Source: Psychrobacter sp. JCM 18900
GTDB lineage: Bacteria > Pseudomonadota > Gammaproteobacteria > Pseudomonadales > Moraxellaceae
Assembly: GCF_904846625.1 (NCBI RefSeq)
Contig: NZ_CAJHBL010000001.1
Coordinates: 124,001-188,000, forward strand
Length of the DNA stretch: 64,000 nucleotides
Direction: 5' to 3'
Numbering within the stretch: the first letter of the stretch is position 1; every line of letters starts with the position of its first letter. Made by a program: the position numbers and the translations under genes. Positions 27,366-39,783 of the stretch are shown here, piece after piece. A model generated the notes under the pieces. That model was not told the DNA's origin, searched no databases, and worked only from the letters and a program-made list of their open reading frames with translations.

Positions 27366-29150
27366 TTAAGCAGCTTCTGTATTTAGCGCTTGAGCAAAAG
27401 CTGATAACGCCCCTTTTAGCATGGCTGATACTGTACTGCTGCAAGTACCGATACCTGAATACACTTCGCCATCAACATTTAACTGAATGTAAGCGGCAGC
27501 ATTGGCATTGGTTTTGTTATCACTATTGGTATCATCATCGATACCATTACCGCTGTTATGATGCGGGTTAATCGCATGCTCTGCATAGTTAATAATATGT
27601 AGTGATTTGCCCGTATGCTGCGCAAGTCCGTCAATAAACGATGACAATGGGCCGTTACCCGTGCCATCAATATCGATGGTGTCGCTATTCATTTGTACTT
27701 GACCACTAAAGTAAACCGCACCGCCTTTATTGTTGACGCTATAGTCTAGCAGCTCAAATTTGCCCTGCTGCAAGTAAGTATCTTCAAAGGTCTGCAAGAT
27801 TTCATCATTCTGCAATTCTCGTGCAGCCGCTTCAGCTTGCTTTTGTACCACACGGCTAAAGTCAATTTGCATCCAACGTGGTAGGTTAAAACCGTAGTTA
27901 CGCTGCAAGATATATGCGACGCCGCCTTTGCCTGACTGGCTATTGATACGTACCACATCTTGGTAGCTACGCCCAATATGCGCAGGATCGATAGGTAGAT
28001 AAGCCACGTCCCAGACGTTGTCTGTTTCGCTCTGATTGCTTTCATTGTAATCGAGAGATTTTTTGATAGCATCTTGATGTGAGCCACTAAATGCCGTAAA
28101 GACCAACTCGCCTACATAAGGATGACGTGGGTGCAATGGTAAGTTATTGCATTCGCTCACCACCTGTACGATTTCACTCATATTGCTAAAATCAAGCTCA
28201 GGATCGATACCTTGGCTAAACAAGTTCATGGCCATGACCATGATATCCATGTTACCTGTACGCTCACCGTTACCAAGCAATGTGCCTTCGATACGATCCG
28301 CACCTGCAAGCACACCCAATTCAGCTGCCGCTACCGCACAGCCACGGTCATTATGGGTATGCAAGCTCACAATCACGTGCTCACGCTGCGCTAAATTTCG
28401 GCAGAAGTACTCTACTTGATCAGCAAAGACATTGGGCATAGAAGCCTCAACCGTCGCTGGCAAGTTAAAAATAACTTCCTGACCCTGCTGTGGTTGCCAC
28501 ACGTCACATACTGCATCGCAAACCTCTACGGCATATTCAGTTTCTGTCTGGCTAAAGCTCTCTGGCGAGTACTGAAACACCCAATCTGTCTCAGGGTACT
28601 TTGCTGCATATTCTTGTAATAGCTTGGCACCTGCAATCGCAATCTCTTTGATTTCGGCTTCATCTTTGCCATAGACTTTTTCGCGTTGTACACGGCTGGT
28701 CGAGTTATAAACATGGACAACCGCACGTTTAGCACCTTTTAATGATTCAAAAGTACGGGCAATCAAATGCTCGCGGGCTTGTACCAATACTTGTAACGTT
28801 ACATCTTCAGGTACGTGGTTTTCTTCGATAAGCTTACGCGCAAAGTCAAACTCTACCTGCGCCGCTGACGGGAAACCAATCTCAATCTCTTTAAAGCCAA
28901 CGTCTACTAAGGTCTTAAAGAAGCGCATTTTTTGTTCAATGGTCATCGGATCAATCAGTGCTTGGTTACCATCACGCAGATCCACACTTGCCCATATCGG
29001 TGACTTCTCAATTGTTTTGCTTGGCCAAGTACGATCTGGCAGCGATGGCGCAAATGCAAATGGACGGTATTTACGGAAGTCAAAAGCGGCACTTTTTGGT
29101 GTGATCTTTGCAGTCCCTGTGGCTGCAGTGTGCGTGGCTTGGTCAGACAT
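27366..29150 (-). CDS. leuA: 2-isopropylmalate synthase (long, LeuA2-type)
   Basis: 594 aa. It condenses acetyl-CoA with 2-oxoisovalerate, the first step of leucine synthesis. The catalytic TIM barrel shows WASVDLRDGNQALIDPM (metal-binding Asp), the SLHTHNDRGCAVAAAELG metal-binding block and GNGERTGN. The N-terminal FRKYRPFAFAPSLPDRTWPS belongs to the long subtype common in actinobacteria and some proteobacteria. The C-terminal allosteric domain (leucine feedback) contains an Asn/Asp-rich low-complexity insertion (about residues 515-545). AAGGATTG precedes ATG 29150; an in-frame TTG lies two codons upstream. It is divergent from the Lrp-type regulator, which may control it. Confidence 0.95.
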   Translation of the reverse strand: MSDQATHTAATGTAKITPKSAAFDFRKYRPFAFAPSLPDRTWPSKTIEKSPIWASVDLRDGNQALIDPMTIEQKMRFFKTLVDVGFKEIEIGFPSAAQVEFDFARKLIEENHVPEDVTLQVLVQAREHLIARTFESLKGAKRAVVHVYNSTSRVQREKVYGKDEAEIKEIAIAGAKLLQEYAAKYPETDWVFQYSPESFSQTETEYAVEVCDAVCDVWQPQQGQEVIFNLPATVEASMPNVFADQVEYFCRNLAQREHVIVSLHTHNDRGCAVAAAELGVLAGADRIEGTLLGNGERTGNMDIMVMAMNLFSQGIDPELDFSNMSEIVQVVSECNNLPLHPRHPYVGELVFTAFSGSHQDAIKKSLDYNESNQSETDNVWDVAYLPIDPAHIGRSYQDVVRINSQSGKGGVAYILQRNYGFNLPRWMQIDFSRVVQKQAEAAARELQNDEILQTFEDTYLQQGKFELLDYSVNNKGGAVYFSGQVQMNSDTIDIDGTGNGPLSSFIDGLAQHTGKSLHIINYAEHAINPHHNSGNGIDDDTNSDNKTNANAAAYIQLNVDGEVYSGIGTCSSTVSAMLKGALSAFAQALNTEAA

Positions 29151-29371
29151 AATCAATCCTTAGATGATATGGTTATTTATATATTTAGCTAGGCGATTAG
29201 CTGTTGATTAGATCAGTATTTATCATACGAGATAACTAGTGTTCATACCATAATAATATCAAAGTTTAACAGAGAGAAACCTGCTTTCTTTTACTTTATT
29301 TTCTGTTATTTTAGTGGAAAAACACAATTTAGACATTATAATCGAATAAATTCACTATTAAGGCTTGAGAA

Positions 29372-29860
29372 ATGCCAGACAATTATATTGATAGTACAGG
29401 GACAGCAGATATAGACGAGATAGATAGACAGTTGCTACGCTTATTGCAAACGCAGGCGCGTATAAGCATTACTGAACTCGCTGAACGCGTCAACCTGTCT
29501 GCCACCCCTTGTGCACGTCGTATAAAGCGCTTAGAAGATGCGAACATAATCACTGGCTACCACACCAAAACCGATGCACAAAAACTTGGCTATCCGCTAG
29601 CCGTGTTTATCGCTATTAGTATGGATCGACATACAGCAGAACGTTTCGAGCAGTTTGAACGCAAAGTTCAAAGCTTTGAGGAAGTCATTAGCTGTAGTAT
29701 TGTCACAGGACGCACCGAAGACTATCTGATTAAGGTCAGAGTACGTGATATGACACATTACGAAGAGTTTTTATTGCATCGCCTCAATCGTATCGAAGGC
29801 GTAGCCCAAGTTCATACCAGTTTTGAACTACGAGAAGTATTTAGCCGTAGCGTAGTTTAG
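29372..29860 (+). CDS. Lrp/AsnC family transcriptional regulator
   Basis: 162 aa. The N-terminal helix-turn-helix (DRQLLRLLQTQARISITELAERVNLS) is followed by the RAM/AsnC ligand-binding domain with ISCSIVTGRTEDYLIKVRV. Proteins of this family sense amino acids and form multimers on DNA. It is transcribed away from leuA across a 220-base region and is next to an MFS transporter, so leuA and that transporter are plausible targets (inferred from position). AAGG lies 10 bases before the ATG. Confidence 0.92.
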   Translation: MPDNYIDSTGTADIDEIDRQLLRLLQTQARISITELAERVNLSATPCARRIKRLEDANIITGYHTKTDAQKLGYPLAVFIAISMDRHTAERFEQFERKVQSFEEVISCSIVTGRTEDYLIKVRVRDMTHYEEFLLHRLNRIEGVAQVHTSFELREVFSRSVV

Positions 29861-29865
29861 ACGAT

Positions 29866-31122
29866 CTAAGCGGTCGTTGGTGACTGTCGACGAAACCATA
29901 CCAATAGTACAAATCCGATCATTAATCCAATAGCAGCGACAAGTAAGCCTGCATTGAAATTACCATCCTGCCCTGCCAGCGCTACCGTGACCAAAGGCCC
30001 CAAAAACTGCCCTAACGCATAAGCCAACGTTGCCAAAGCAATCAGTAAATTAGAATAGGCAGGATTGATGTTTTTAAATAAAGTCAGTGTCATCGATACC
30101 ATACCGACAAAGGTCAATCCTAAAATTGCAGCATTGCCATACAATCCAAGCGCCCCATCAAACCATATCGGCAAGCACATCCCAAATGCTTGCAATACCG
30201 TCAGCCCCATTAAGGTTTTTATCTCACCGATACGTTTGGCAAGCGCGCCCCATAGGGGGTTTGACAACATCGCAAAAATACCAACAACCAACCAAATCAT
30301 GAGTCCAGCATACATCTGTGTTGTTAGACGTTGTGCTGCCATGACGGGCAAAAAAGTTGCTGAGCTAATATAACCAAACCCTGCCAGTACGTAGCTGACA
30401 AAAAGTAAAGCAAGCGATTTATGGTGCCCAGAGATGGCTTCATATAAGGAGCGTTTAAAGTTTAAATAGGCCTGATGCATTGATACGTGTTGTTTGGCAT
30501 CAATCTGCTGCGAATCAACAGTCTCTACCTGTCTCGGTTTTACTGCATAAAGTAGCCACACAAGCGGTAAACTGGTGACGCCTGCGACTAGCCAAATTAC
30601 ATCGAAGTGATAGCCTAATTTTAATAGCCACCACGTTACAATGGCAGAGGCGCTGATGCCGACACCAATACCTGCATAGTGGACTGCTGATAATACAGAA
30701 CGGCGCTCAGGGCTAAGGGTTTGAATGACAAACGATGAGCTTAGAATCATCGCCACGCCACTTGCAATACCTGCAATTAAGCGGATGATATACCATAGTG
30801 TGAGCGACATATTTGGTATGACGAGTAACATCGTGGTAACAACACTTATAATCGCCCAAAGTGTCATCGCCTGCCATGTCGAGCGCTGAGGCACAAACAT
30901 AGCAATAAGAGCGCCAATAAAGTAACCGATATAATTGATTGATGCCAGCCAGCCTGCAATCGTCGTTGATAGCGACAATTGCACCATAATATCAGGTAAG
31001 GTGGCGGTAAACAGAAAGCGTCCATAACCCATGACGACTGCCATGCAGTACATACCGATACAGGCAATGGCAGCTTCGTTGGTAATCGTCGGAACCATAC
31101 GGCTTTTAAAAGCAGTCATCAT
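29866..31122 (-). CDS. MFS transporter, YbfB/YjiJ family
   Basis: 418 aa, 12 predicted transmembrane segments. The N-terminal CIGMYCMAVVMGYGRFLFTATLPDI region is typical of the YbfB/YjiJ branch of the major facilitator superfamily. YIGYFIGALIAM and the IAGIASGVAMI helices follow. Substrate unknown. The stop codon lies five bases from the convergent end of the Lrp-type gene. The start is uncertain among ATG 31122, the adjacent ATG and an ATG at 31098. Confidence 0.85.
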   Translation of the reverse strand: MMTAFKSRMVPTITNEAAIACIGMYCMAVVMGYGRFLFTATLPDIMVQLSLSTTIAGWLASINYIGYFIGALIAMFVPQRSTWQAMTLWAIISVVTTMLLVIPNMSLTLWYIIRLIAGIASGVAMILSSSFVIQTLSPERRSVLSAVHYAGIGVGISASAIVTWWLLKLGYHFDVIWLVAGVTSLPLVWLLYAVKPRQVETVDSQQIDAKQHVSMHQAYLNFKRSLYEAISGHHKSLALLFVSYVLAGFGYISSATFLPVMAAQRLTTQMYAGLMIWLVVGIFAMLSNPLWGALAKRIGEIKTLMGLTVLQAFGMCLPIWFDGALGLYGNAAILGLTFVGMVSMTLTLFKNINPAYSNLLIALATLAYALGQFLGPLVTVALAGQDGNFNAGLLVAAIGLMIGFVLLVWFRRQSPTTA

Positions 31123-31248
31123 GACAGAGCCATTTTTGCGGCAATTAGCACACAATCCTTTGTGTTAGACAGTCAAAAGCAGTAATAAATAAACGCAGAA
31201 ATAGAGAAGCTATCAGATGTATTAGGCCAGCATAAAGTACTAGAAAAA

Positions 31249-32592
31249 CTATGACACATCTAACGTTGTCGTCTCTACCGTATCCTGCCCTAGCATCTGT
31301 ACCCGCTGGTCGCTAAACATATCCATATCTGGAGCTAGCGTACGCATAAACCGATCAAAATACAACATCTGTTTGGTCAATAGAGCAAAGTCGCGTGGGA
31401 AATGGATGCCATGACGTTTACCAACCTCAACAATCTCAAGCATCATTTTATTAAGCTCATCGGCTTGCTCTTTACTATTGAAAGGAACACCGCTGGTAAA
31501 GGTTTTATCTTCTGCCATGATGGTTGTCATCATACGCTGTAAGTCATTCCCCAGTGCAGCCACATCGACTTTATTGCCACCATGCGTCATCTCCATATCA
31601 ATCATATGGCGAGCCATGGCTTGATAGTCACTGTCTTGCATGGCTTGCATCATGCCCATGCACGCACGCCAGCTCTCAGCTTTGAGCTTACCGACAATAC
31701 CAAAATCCAAAAATCCAATACGACCATCAGTCAATAGCATCAAATTACCAGCGTGTAAATCCGCATGGAAACTATTGCATAACATGAGACTGGCAAACCA
31801 TGTGTTTAAGGTGTCTGCCATGACTTGGGCAGGATCTGCACAGTACTGACGCATGAGTGACTCATCGACCATAGAGACGCCATATAGACGGCTCATCGTT
31901 AGTACACGCTTAGTAGTCAGCTCTTCATAGACAGTTGGTGCAACGACACGAGTATTTCCTGATACCGCCAAGAACTGTTGAAAATCGCGGATATTCTGTG
32001 CTTCAGCGATAAAGTCAGTCTCGGCAAGCATACGCAGACGAATCTCATCGATAATCGGCGCGATACTTGCAAATTTCATCGATGGCATCAGGATCTCAAG
32101 TAGCTTAGTTACACCATGCAATACACCCAAGTCGGTCTGCATGATGGTCTCGACGCCAGGCTTTTGTACCTTTAACACCACTTCATCGCCATTGTGCAAC
32201 CGTGCTGCATGCACTTGAGCGATAGAAGCCGAGGCTAGCGGCTCTGAGTCAATATGTGCAAACGTATCATCAAGGGTCATGCCATCAGTCGCTAGTTCTT
32301 CTTTTAGCACTTGCTCAATATAAGCATAAGACAATGGCGTGGTTTGATCCAAACAGCTCTGGAAAGCCTTGACATAATCACGTGGAAACAATGACGGCGT
32401 ACTGGCGATGAACTGACCGATTTTGATATAAGTCGTACCTAACTGCTCAAAGGTTTCTTTGAGTAGCATCGCGTCAGGTTTCTCACCTTTTGCCACTCTT
32501 AGCGCAGACAGACCTGCCACACTCGCTGTTTGGCGAACACGGTTCATGACATTAAAAGTATGCTTTAATAAATGCGGACGATGAATTTTCAT
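31249..32592 (-). CDS. ABC1/UbiB-family atypical protein kinase
   Basis: 447 aa. It has the KxGQ motif characteristic of the family (YIKIGQFIASTPSLFP), the Ala-rich loop ASASIAQVHAA in place of the Gly-rich loop, VVLKVQKPGV, the catalytic HADLHAGNL and the metal-binding FLDFGIVG. Unlike UbiB it has no clear C-terminal transmembrane pair and is not near ubi genes, so it is better called AarF/ABC1-like. Members act as ATPases in lipid or quinone metabolism. ATG 32592 is preferred over a TTG three codons upstream. A repeat element lies just upstream. Confidence 0.85.
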   Translation of the reverse strand: MKIHRPHLLKHTFNVMNRVRQTASVAGLSALRVAKGEKPDAMLLKETFEQLGTTYIKIGQFIASTPSLFPRDYVKAFQSCLDQTTPLSYAYIEQVLKEELATDGMTLDDTFAHIDSEPLASASIAQVHAARLHNGDEVVLKVQKPGVETIMQTDLGVLHGVTKLLEILMPSMKFASIAPIIDEIRLRMLAETDFIAEAQNIRDFQQFLAVSGNTRVVAPTVYEELTTKRVLTMSRLYGVSMVDESLMRQYCADPAQVMADTLNTWFASLMLCNSFHADLHAGNLMLLTDGRIGFLDFGIVGKLKAESWRACMGMMQAMQDSDYQAMARHMIDMEMTHGGNKVDVAALGNDLQRMMTTIMAEDKTFTSGVPFNSKEQADELNKMMLEIVEVGKRHGIHFPRDFALLTKQMLYFDRFMRTLAPDMDMFSDQRVQMLGQDTVETTTLDVS

Positions 32593-32673
32593 AAAAAACA
32601 ACTATGGTAATAAGAAGGAGGTTTGAAGATAGGCAATACAATATAAAGATGCGTTAAAATCAGATTACTCAGT

Positions 32674-32781
32674 TATAGTGGATTCAATATAATTTGGATA
32701 CAAGGAAGGCGAGTGACAGTACTACAAGTCGTAGACTAAGCAAGCCTGACACCGTATCCAATTTATAGAGAGTTGACTATA
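32674..32781. mobile_element. MITE-like element (108 bp, imperfect terminal inverted repeats) overlapping the 3' end of moeB
   Basis: The ends TATAGT...ATAATTTGGATAC and GTATCCAATTTATAG...ACTATA are inverted copies: six outer and about ten inner bases match across 28-nt arms. The interior contains GTGACAGTACTACAAGTCGTAG. There is no ORF. The right end runs into moeB and provides its last five codons (IVNSL) and stop. No second copy was found by eye in this window. Confidence 0.65.
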
Positions 32782-33572
32782 GGACTGCTACAGACAGGAC
32801 ACTGCGGGTCTTTTCGATACCCCATCAGCCGCTGCTGCATCTGACTACCATCCCATATGAGCAGTTTGTTTGTCAGTGGATTTTTGGTTAATCCCAAGTA
32901 TTGTAGTGCAGCATTGGCTTGCAGATTACCCATAACCGCAGTGGTACTGGCCAGCACTCCTGAATTGGCACACGTACGTTCGTCAGCGGCTTCGTCGAGC
33001 ACTACGGAGCCGAACACGCAATGATAGCAACCAGTATCGAGCTGAGGTTCGAACAGTGCTAACTGCCCTTGCATCGCAATTGCCGATGCAGACAATAGAG
33101 GGATCTGGTAGCGTACACTAATACGATTGATGATGTCGCGCGTGGCAAAATTATCCGTACAGTCTAAGAGTAAGTCCGGCTTGCCTGCTGCCATATCGAG
33201 CAATTCATAGGCATTATCTTCATCTAACCGCGCCACTGTGCCACGAGTCTTTATCAAAGGATTGATGCGCTCTAACATGGCTGCTGCGGTCAATGCTTTG
33301 GGCTTACCGATATCGTCAGGCAAAAACAGCGTTTGCCGTTGTAAGTTGCTTGCCTCAATTTCATCATCATCGATCAGATGGACATGGCCTACTCCAGCAC
33401 GTACCAATGTTTCAGAAGCAGGGCAGCCTAGGCCACCTGCGCCTATCATCACCACGCGTGCTGACTTGAGTCGTAGCTGAGCATCCATATCCCAACCGTC
33501 TAATAAAACTTGCCGAGCATAACGGAGCAGCTCGTCATCCGATAGCTGTACCAGCGCTTCTGCCATAATCAT
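32763..33572 (-). CDS. moeB: MoeB/ThiF-type adenylyltransferase (molybdopterin-synthase activating)
   Basis: 269 aa E1-like enzyme. It shows the Rossmann nucleotide motif GAGGLGCPASE, DLLLDCTDNFATR, and the zinc-binding pairs CYHC and CPVC near the C-terminus. It adenylates the C-terminal Gly of a ubiquitin-like sulfur carrier (MoaD or ThiS). MoeB is the usual name in this position after prmC; ThiF cannot be excluded. ATG 33572 has TAGG upstream; an ATG two codons later is an alternative. The last codons and stop lie inside a MITE-like repeat, so the native C-terminus may have been replaced. Confidence 0.86.
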   Translation of the reverse strand: MIMAEALVQLSDDELLRYARQVLLDGWDMDAQLRLKSARVVMIGAGGLGCPASETLVRAGVGHVHLIDDDEIEASNLQRQTLFLPDDIGKPKALTAAAMLERINPLIKTRGTVARLDEDNAYELLDMAAGKPDLLLDCTDNFATRDIINRISVRYQIPLLSASAIAMQGQLALFEPQLDTGCYHCVFGSVVLDEAADERTCANSGVLASTTAVMGNLQANAALQYLGLTKNPLTNKLLIWDGSQMQQRLMGYRKDPQCPVCSSPIVNSL

Positions 33573-33611
33573 TCAAAGCCTATAATCAAATAAGTTTACT
33601 AAAAAGTCTGT

Positions 33612-34484
33612 CTACTGAGCTTGCCCTAGCGTGACGCGATCATTACCACCGTAGTCTTTTGCGGTATCTACTGACTCAAAATTACTATTCAAAAATAACT
33701 GTCGAACAGCATCACCTTGATCATATCCATGCTCGATAGCCAGTAGCCCACCTGTACGTAAATACTTTGTTGCTTGCTGGACGATATGCTCGATATCAGC
33801 TAAACCCTGATTGGGTGCACTCAAGGCGCTGATCGGTTCAGCTTTTAGATGGGCTAAATGCTCATCTGTCTCGTCAATATAAGGAGGGTTTGACACGATA
33901 ATATCAAACTGCGGCTCATCGCAAATAGGTAGCGCTTGATACCAACTGCTTTGAACAAACTCAACATCAGCGACGTTATTGCTCACGGCATTATGCTGAG
34001 CCACTTTAAGCGCCTCTGACGACAAATCAACCGCCACGACTTGCCAATTAGCGTGCTTTAACTCATGAGCAAGACTGATAGCGATACAACCTGACCCTGT
34101 CCCCAAATCTAGTAATCGTTTATTACTGAGACATGTTGAATGGTCATTTATCCAGTTTAACACCTGCTCGACCAATACTTCGGTATCAGGCCTAGGAATC
34201 AAAGTATGCTCATTCACGTTAAAGCTCAGCGACCAAAACTCCTGCTGACCAGTCAGATAAGCAAGCGGTATGCCTTGCTGCATTTTCACCACACCATCGT
34301 TGAAAAGTGCAATCTCACTATCAGTTAGCTGATAATCTTCGTCAGTCATCAACGTTATCGCAGGCTTATCAATGACATGCAGCAACCAGTCCGTCAGCCA
34401 AAACGACGGTAGCTGATTATCAGTATCACCATTCGTTAGTTGTTGAATCTGCTGCTTGATTTGACGAATGGTCGATATGGTCAT
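33612..34484 (-). CDS. prmC: Peptide chain release factor N5-glutamine methyltransferase
   Basis: 290 aa. The N-terminal helical domain precedes a SAM-binding fold with LLDLGTGSGCIAISLA and the catalytic FDIIVSNPPYID (NPPY binds the Gln side chain). EQVLNWIN and LIPRPDTEVLVE are typical of PrmC. It methylates the GGQ glutamine of RF1 and RF2. It lies between ampG and moeB on the same strand with gaps of 50 and 39 bases, probably one operon. Confidence 0.95.
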   Translation of the reverse strand: MTISTIRQIKQQIQQLTNGDTDNQLPSFWLTDWLLHVIDKPAITLMTDEDYQLTDSEIALFNDGVVKMQQGIPLAYLTGQQEFWSLSFNVNEHTLIPRPDTEVLVEQVLNWINDHSTCLSNKRLLDLGTGSGCIAISLAHELKHANWQVVAVDLSSEALKVAQHNAVSNNVADVEFVQSSWYQALPICDEPQFDIIVSNPPYIDETDEHLAHLKAEPISALSAPNQGLADIEHIVQQATKYLRTGGLLAIEHGYDQGDAVRQLFLNSNFESVDTAKDYGGNDRVTLGQAQ

Positions 34485-34534
34485 AGATAGCTCTTAAAAA
34501 ACAGTGAATGTATAAAGGTAAAATACTCCTTAGC

Positions 34535-36451
34535 CTACTCTGATGCGCGTGGTGGCTCTTTGGTATCGGTCAGGTTAGGGTTGGTTTTGCTTAGTTTTTC
34601 ACCTACCCCATTGCCACCGCTGCCATCATTATTGTCATCGCCATAAATATCATCGTTATCACCAATGACAATATGTCTATCGACAAAGTAAATCAGCGCC
34701 AGAATTGGAATACCGATAGCGAAGGTAAAGATAAAGAAAAACGGATAACCCATATTATCGACGATAGCACCAGAATAACCACCCATCACTTTTGGTATCA
34801 GCGTCATCAACGAGGAAAAAATCGCATACTGTACAGCAGTAAAGCGAATCGAGGTCAGTGCTGATAAGAAAGCGATAAATACAGCGCTCGCAAGGCCCGC
34901 AGCCAAGTTATCAAATATCACTGCCATATACATAATCGGCAGGCTGCCTGGGTTGTACGTCAATACCACAAACAACAGGTTGGTCGCACACGCCAAAATC
35001 GCGCCAATCATCATGGCATGCATGATACGGAAACGCTGAGCCAAAATCCCGCCCAAAAAACCGCCTGCAATTGCCATAATTACACCGACCAGTTTTACGG
35101 CATTGGCGATATCTGTTTTGCTAAAGCCCATGTCTTGATAAAAGACGTTGGAGATCACGCCTGCGACGATATCTGAGATACGGTATAGACCAATCAAGGC
35201 TAATAGCAGCAGGGCTTTTTTGCCATAACGTCGGAAAAAATCTAAAACAGGCTCGATCCATGTTGCCATGGCCACTTCTTTTTTCACCAGTCCTACTTGT
35301 ACCAGGGCATAACCTGCTGCCATCGCCGCGCCTAGGCTTACTAATAAGTGCAAGGTTTCTACAAAGAAACTAGAAAAAGCGCCTTCAAACTCGGGTAAGA
35401 CTTGCCCCATCAATATATAAGCAGCGATAAAGGCAATCACTGAAAATACAAACAACGCTACCAGTCTGACGTAGTCTTCACGAGTTTCAGCGACCAATGG
35501 GGCTTTGTTAATGATTTTTGGTTGATTGATAATAAAGTACAGCAATAATAATGGCGCGCACGCGACCAATGCTAAAAAGTAAAACTTAATCGCTGGCATT
35601 ATTATTAGTGGTATCAAGGCCACTGTGCTATCAAATACTGTATTGATCAAAATATTAATCAGGTAAATAACACCAAACAGCAGACCTGGGATAAGCAGCA
35701 GCGCAGAATAAATCAGGAATACTTTTAAGTTACCCTTTTGCTTTTTACTTTGCAGGGTCTCAGCGGTTGGCTCATAACTGGCAAACGTCGTTAATACCCC
35801 TAATGTCATAACCCCTGCCATGATGTAATAGGTATTGCGCCACGCTTCATAACTATAAAATGTCTCATTTGAGCCGAAATAATCAGCCAAATATAACGCG
35901 CCTGCCCCTGCGACAATCATGCCGATACGGTAGCCTGACACATAGATAGAGGACAAGATAGACTGCATAGACGGCGGTGCAAGCTCAATACGGTACGCAT
36001 CAATTACGATATCTTGCGTCGCAGAAGAGAACCCAAGCAACACGGCCGCGCCTGCCATATAAACCAAGACATCTTCGCTAACAGGATTTACCCTTGCCAT
36101 CAAAAAGATCGCCAGCACGATAAGCAGCTGTGATACCACCATCCAACTACGACGACGCCCCAGCCACTTGGTCAAAAACGGCACAGGGAGCGCATCAATC
36201 AATGGCGCCCAAATAAATTTGAACGAATAACCCAATGCTGCCCAGCTGAACATAGTGACGACACTACGATCAATGCCTGCTTCTCTCAGCCATAGCGATA
36301 GACTTGAGAAAATCAGCAGAATAGGTATACCCGCTGAGAACCCCAAAAACAGCATAATAATGACACGAGGATCGAGATAAGCTTTTGTAGCCTCGCCCCA
36401 TGACTTTTTGGCAATTGGTTGATTGGGTGGTACAGATTTGACAGCAGACAT
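34535..36451 (-). CDS. ampG: AmpG-like muropeptide MFS transporter, enlarged form
   Basis: 638 aa inner-membrane permease that imports anhydro-muropeptides for cell-wall recycling. The N-terminal half shows the AmpG pattern LGFSAGIPILLIFSSLSLWL, FKFIWAPLIDALPVPFL, LGRRRSWM and SATQDIVIDAYRIE. The C-terminal half has AGGFLGGILAQRF. It is about 150 residues longer than E. coli AmpG (491 aa). The extra length includes central hydrophobic segments (about residues 245-400) and a Gly/Asp/Asn-rich cytoplasmic tail. GTGAGTTATT precedes the ATG. It is the first gene of a probable ampG-prmC-moeB operon. Confidence 0.87.
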   Translation of the reverse strand: MSAVKSVPPNQPIAKKSWGEATKAYLDPRVIIMLFLGFSAGIPILLIFSSLSLWLREAGIDRSVVTMFSWAALGYSFKFIWAPLIDALPVPFLTKWLGRRRSWMVVSQLLIVLAIFLMARVNPVSEDVLVYMAGAAVLLGFSSATQDIVIDAYRIELAPPSMQSILSSIYVSGYRIGMIVAGAGALYLADYFGSNETFYSYEAWRNTYYIMAGVMTLGVLTTFASYEPTAETLQSKKQKGNLKVFLIYSALLLIPGLLFGVIYLINILINTVFDSTVALIPLIIMPAIKFYFLALVACAPLLLLYFIINQPKIINKAPLVAETREDYVRLVALFVFSVIAFIAAYILMGQVLPEFEGAFSSFFVETLHLLVSLGAAMAAGYALVQVGLVKKEVAMATWIEPVLDFFRRYGKKALLLLALIGLYRISDIVAGVISNVFYQDMGFSKTDIANAVKLVGVIMAIAGGFLGGILAQRFRIMHAMMIGAILACATNLLFVVLTYNPGSLPIMYMAVIFDNLAAGLASAVFIAFLSALTSIRFTAVQYAIFSSLMTLIPKVMGGYSGAIVDNMGYPFFFIFTFAIGIPILALIYFVDRHIVIGDNDDIYGDDNNDGSGGNGVGEKLSKTNPNLTDTKEPPRASE

Positions 36452-39418
<2,967 letters not shown>

Positions 39419-39783
39419 ACCAAGTTTGAAGTTAGTCAGTATCAACTAATTAACAGTAGTAAATAACTTTATAACTGACGAACAGCTATCTTTTAGAAGG
39501 TAGCTGTTTTTTTATGCTCAATCATGACCGTTCTTTATGAATTATTAGGTCAAGTTACCTCACTGAATAAAAAAGCATTCACTGGCTAAGCAGCGTTTAC
39601 TGAACAAATAATTTTTAGCATTGCAAAATACAAGTTCTATATTCATAATTATCATAAATTGATAGCTATTTATTATATACAAGAATAATAGCTTTGTTTT
39701 ACACTACTTTATTACTGTATGTTCAGACATTTTTACTTTCATATACAGACGAGGTTTGTATATTTATACAATAGGATTAAGTT
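39419..39783. other. Intergenic region katG / LysR gene
   Basis: About 365 bases with the katG terminator at its start and AT-rich DNA ahead of the LysR-type gene. No ORF or RNA gene is seen. Confidence 0.5.
39481..39513 (+). terminator. Rho-independent terminator after katG
   Basis: AACAGCTATC / GGTAGCTGTT stem with an 8-nt loop and one G.U pair, followed by TTTTTTT. Confidence 0.85.

Noticed and set aside
27366..29150. Low-complexity Asn/Asp segment in leuA as a sign of a broken gene
   Set aside because: The frame is intact on both sides and the insertion lies in a loop of the regulatory domain, similar to other Asn/Asp-rich insertions in this genome (tusD, trmL).
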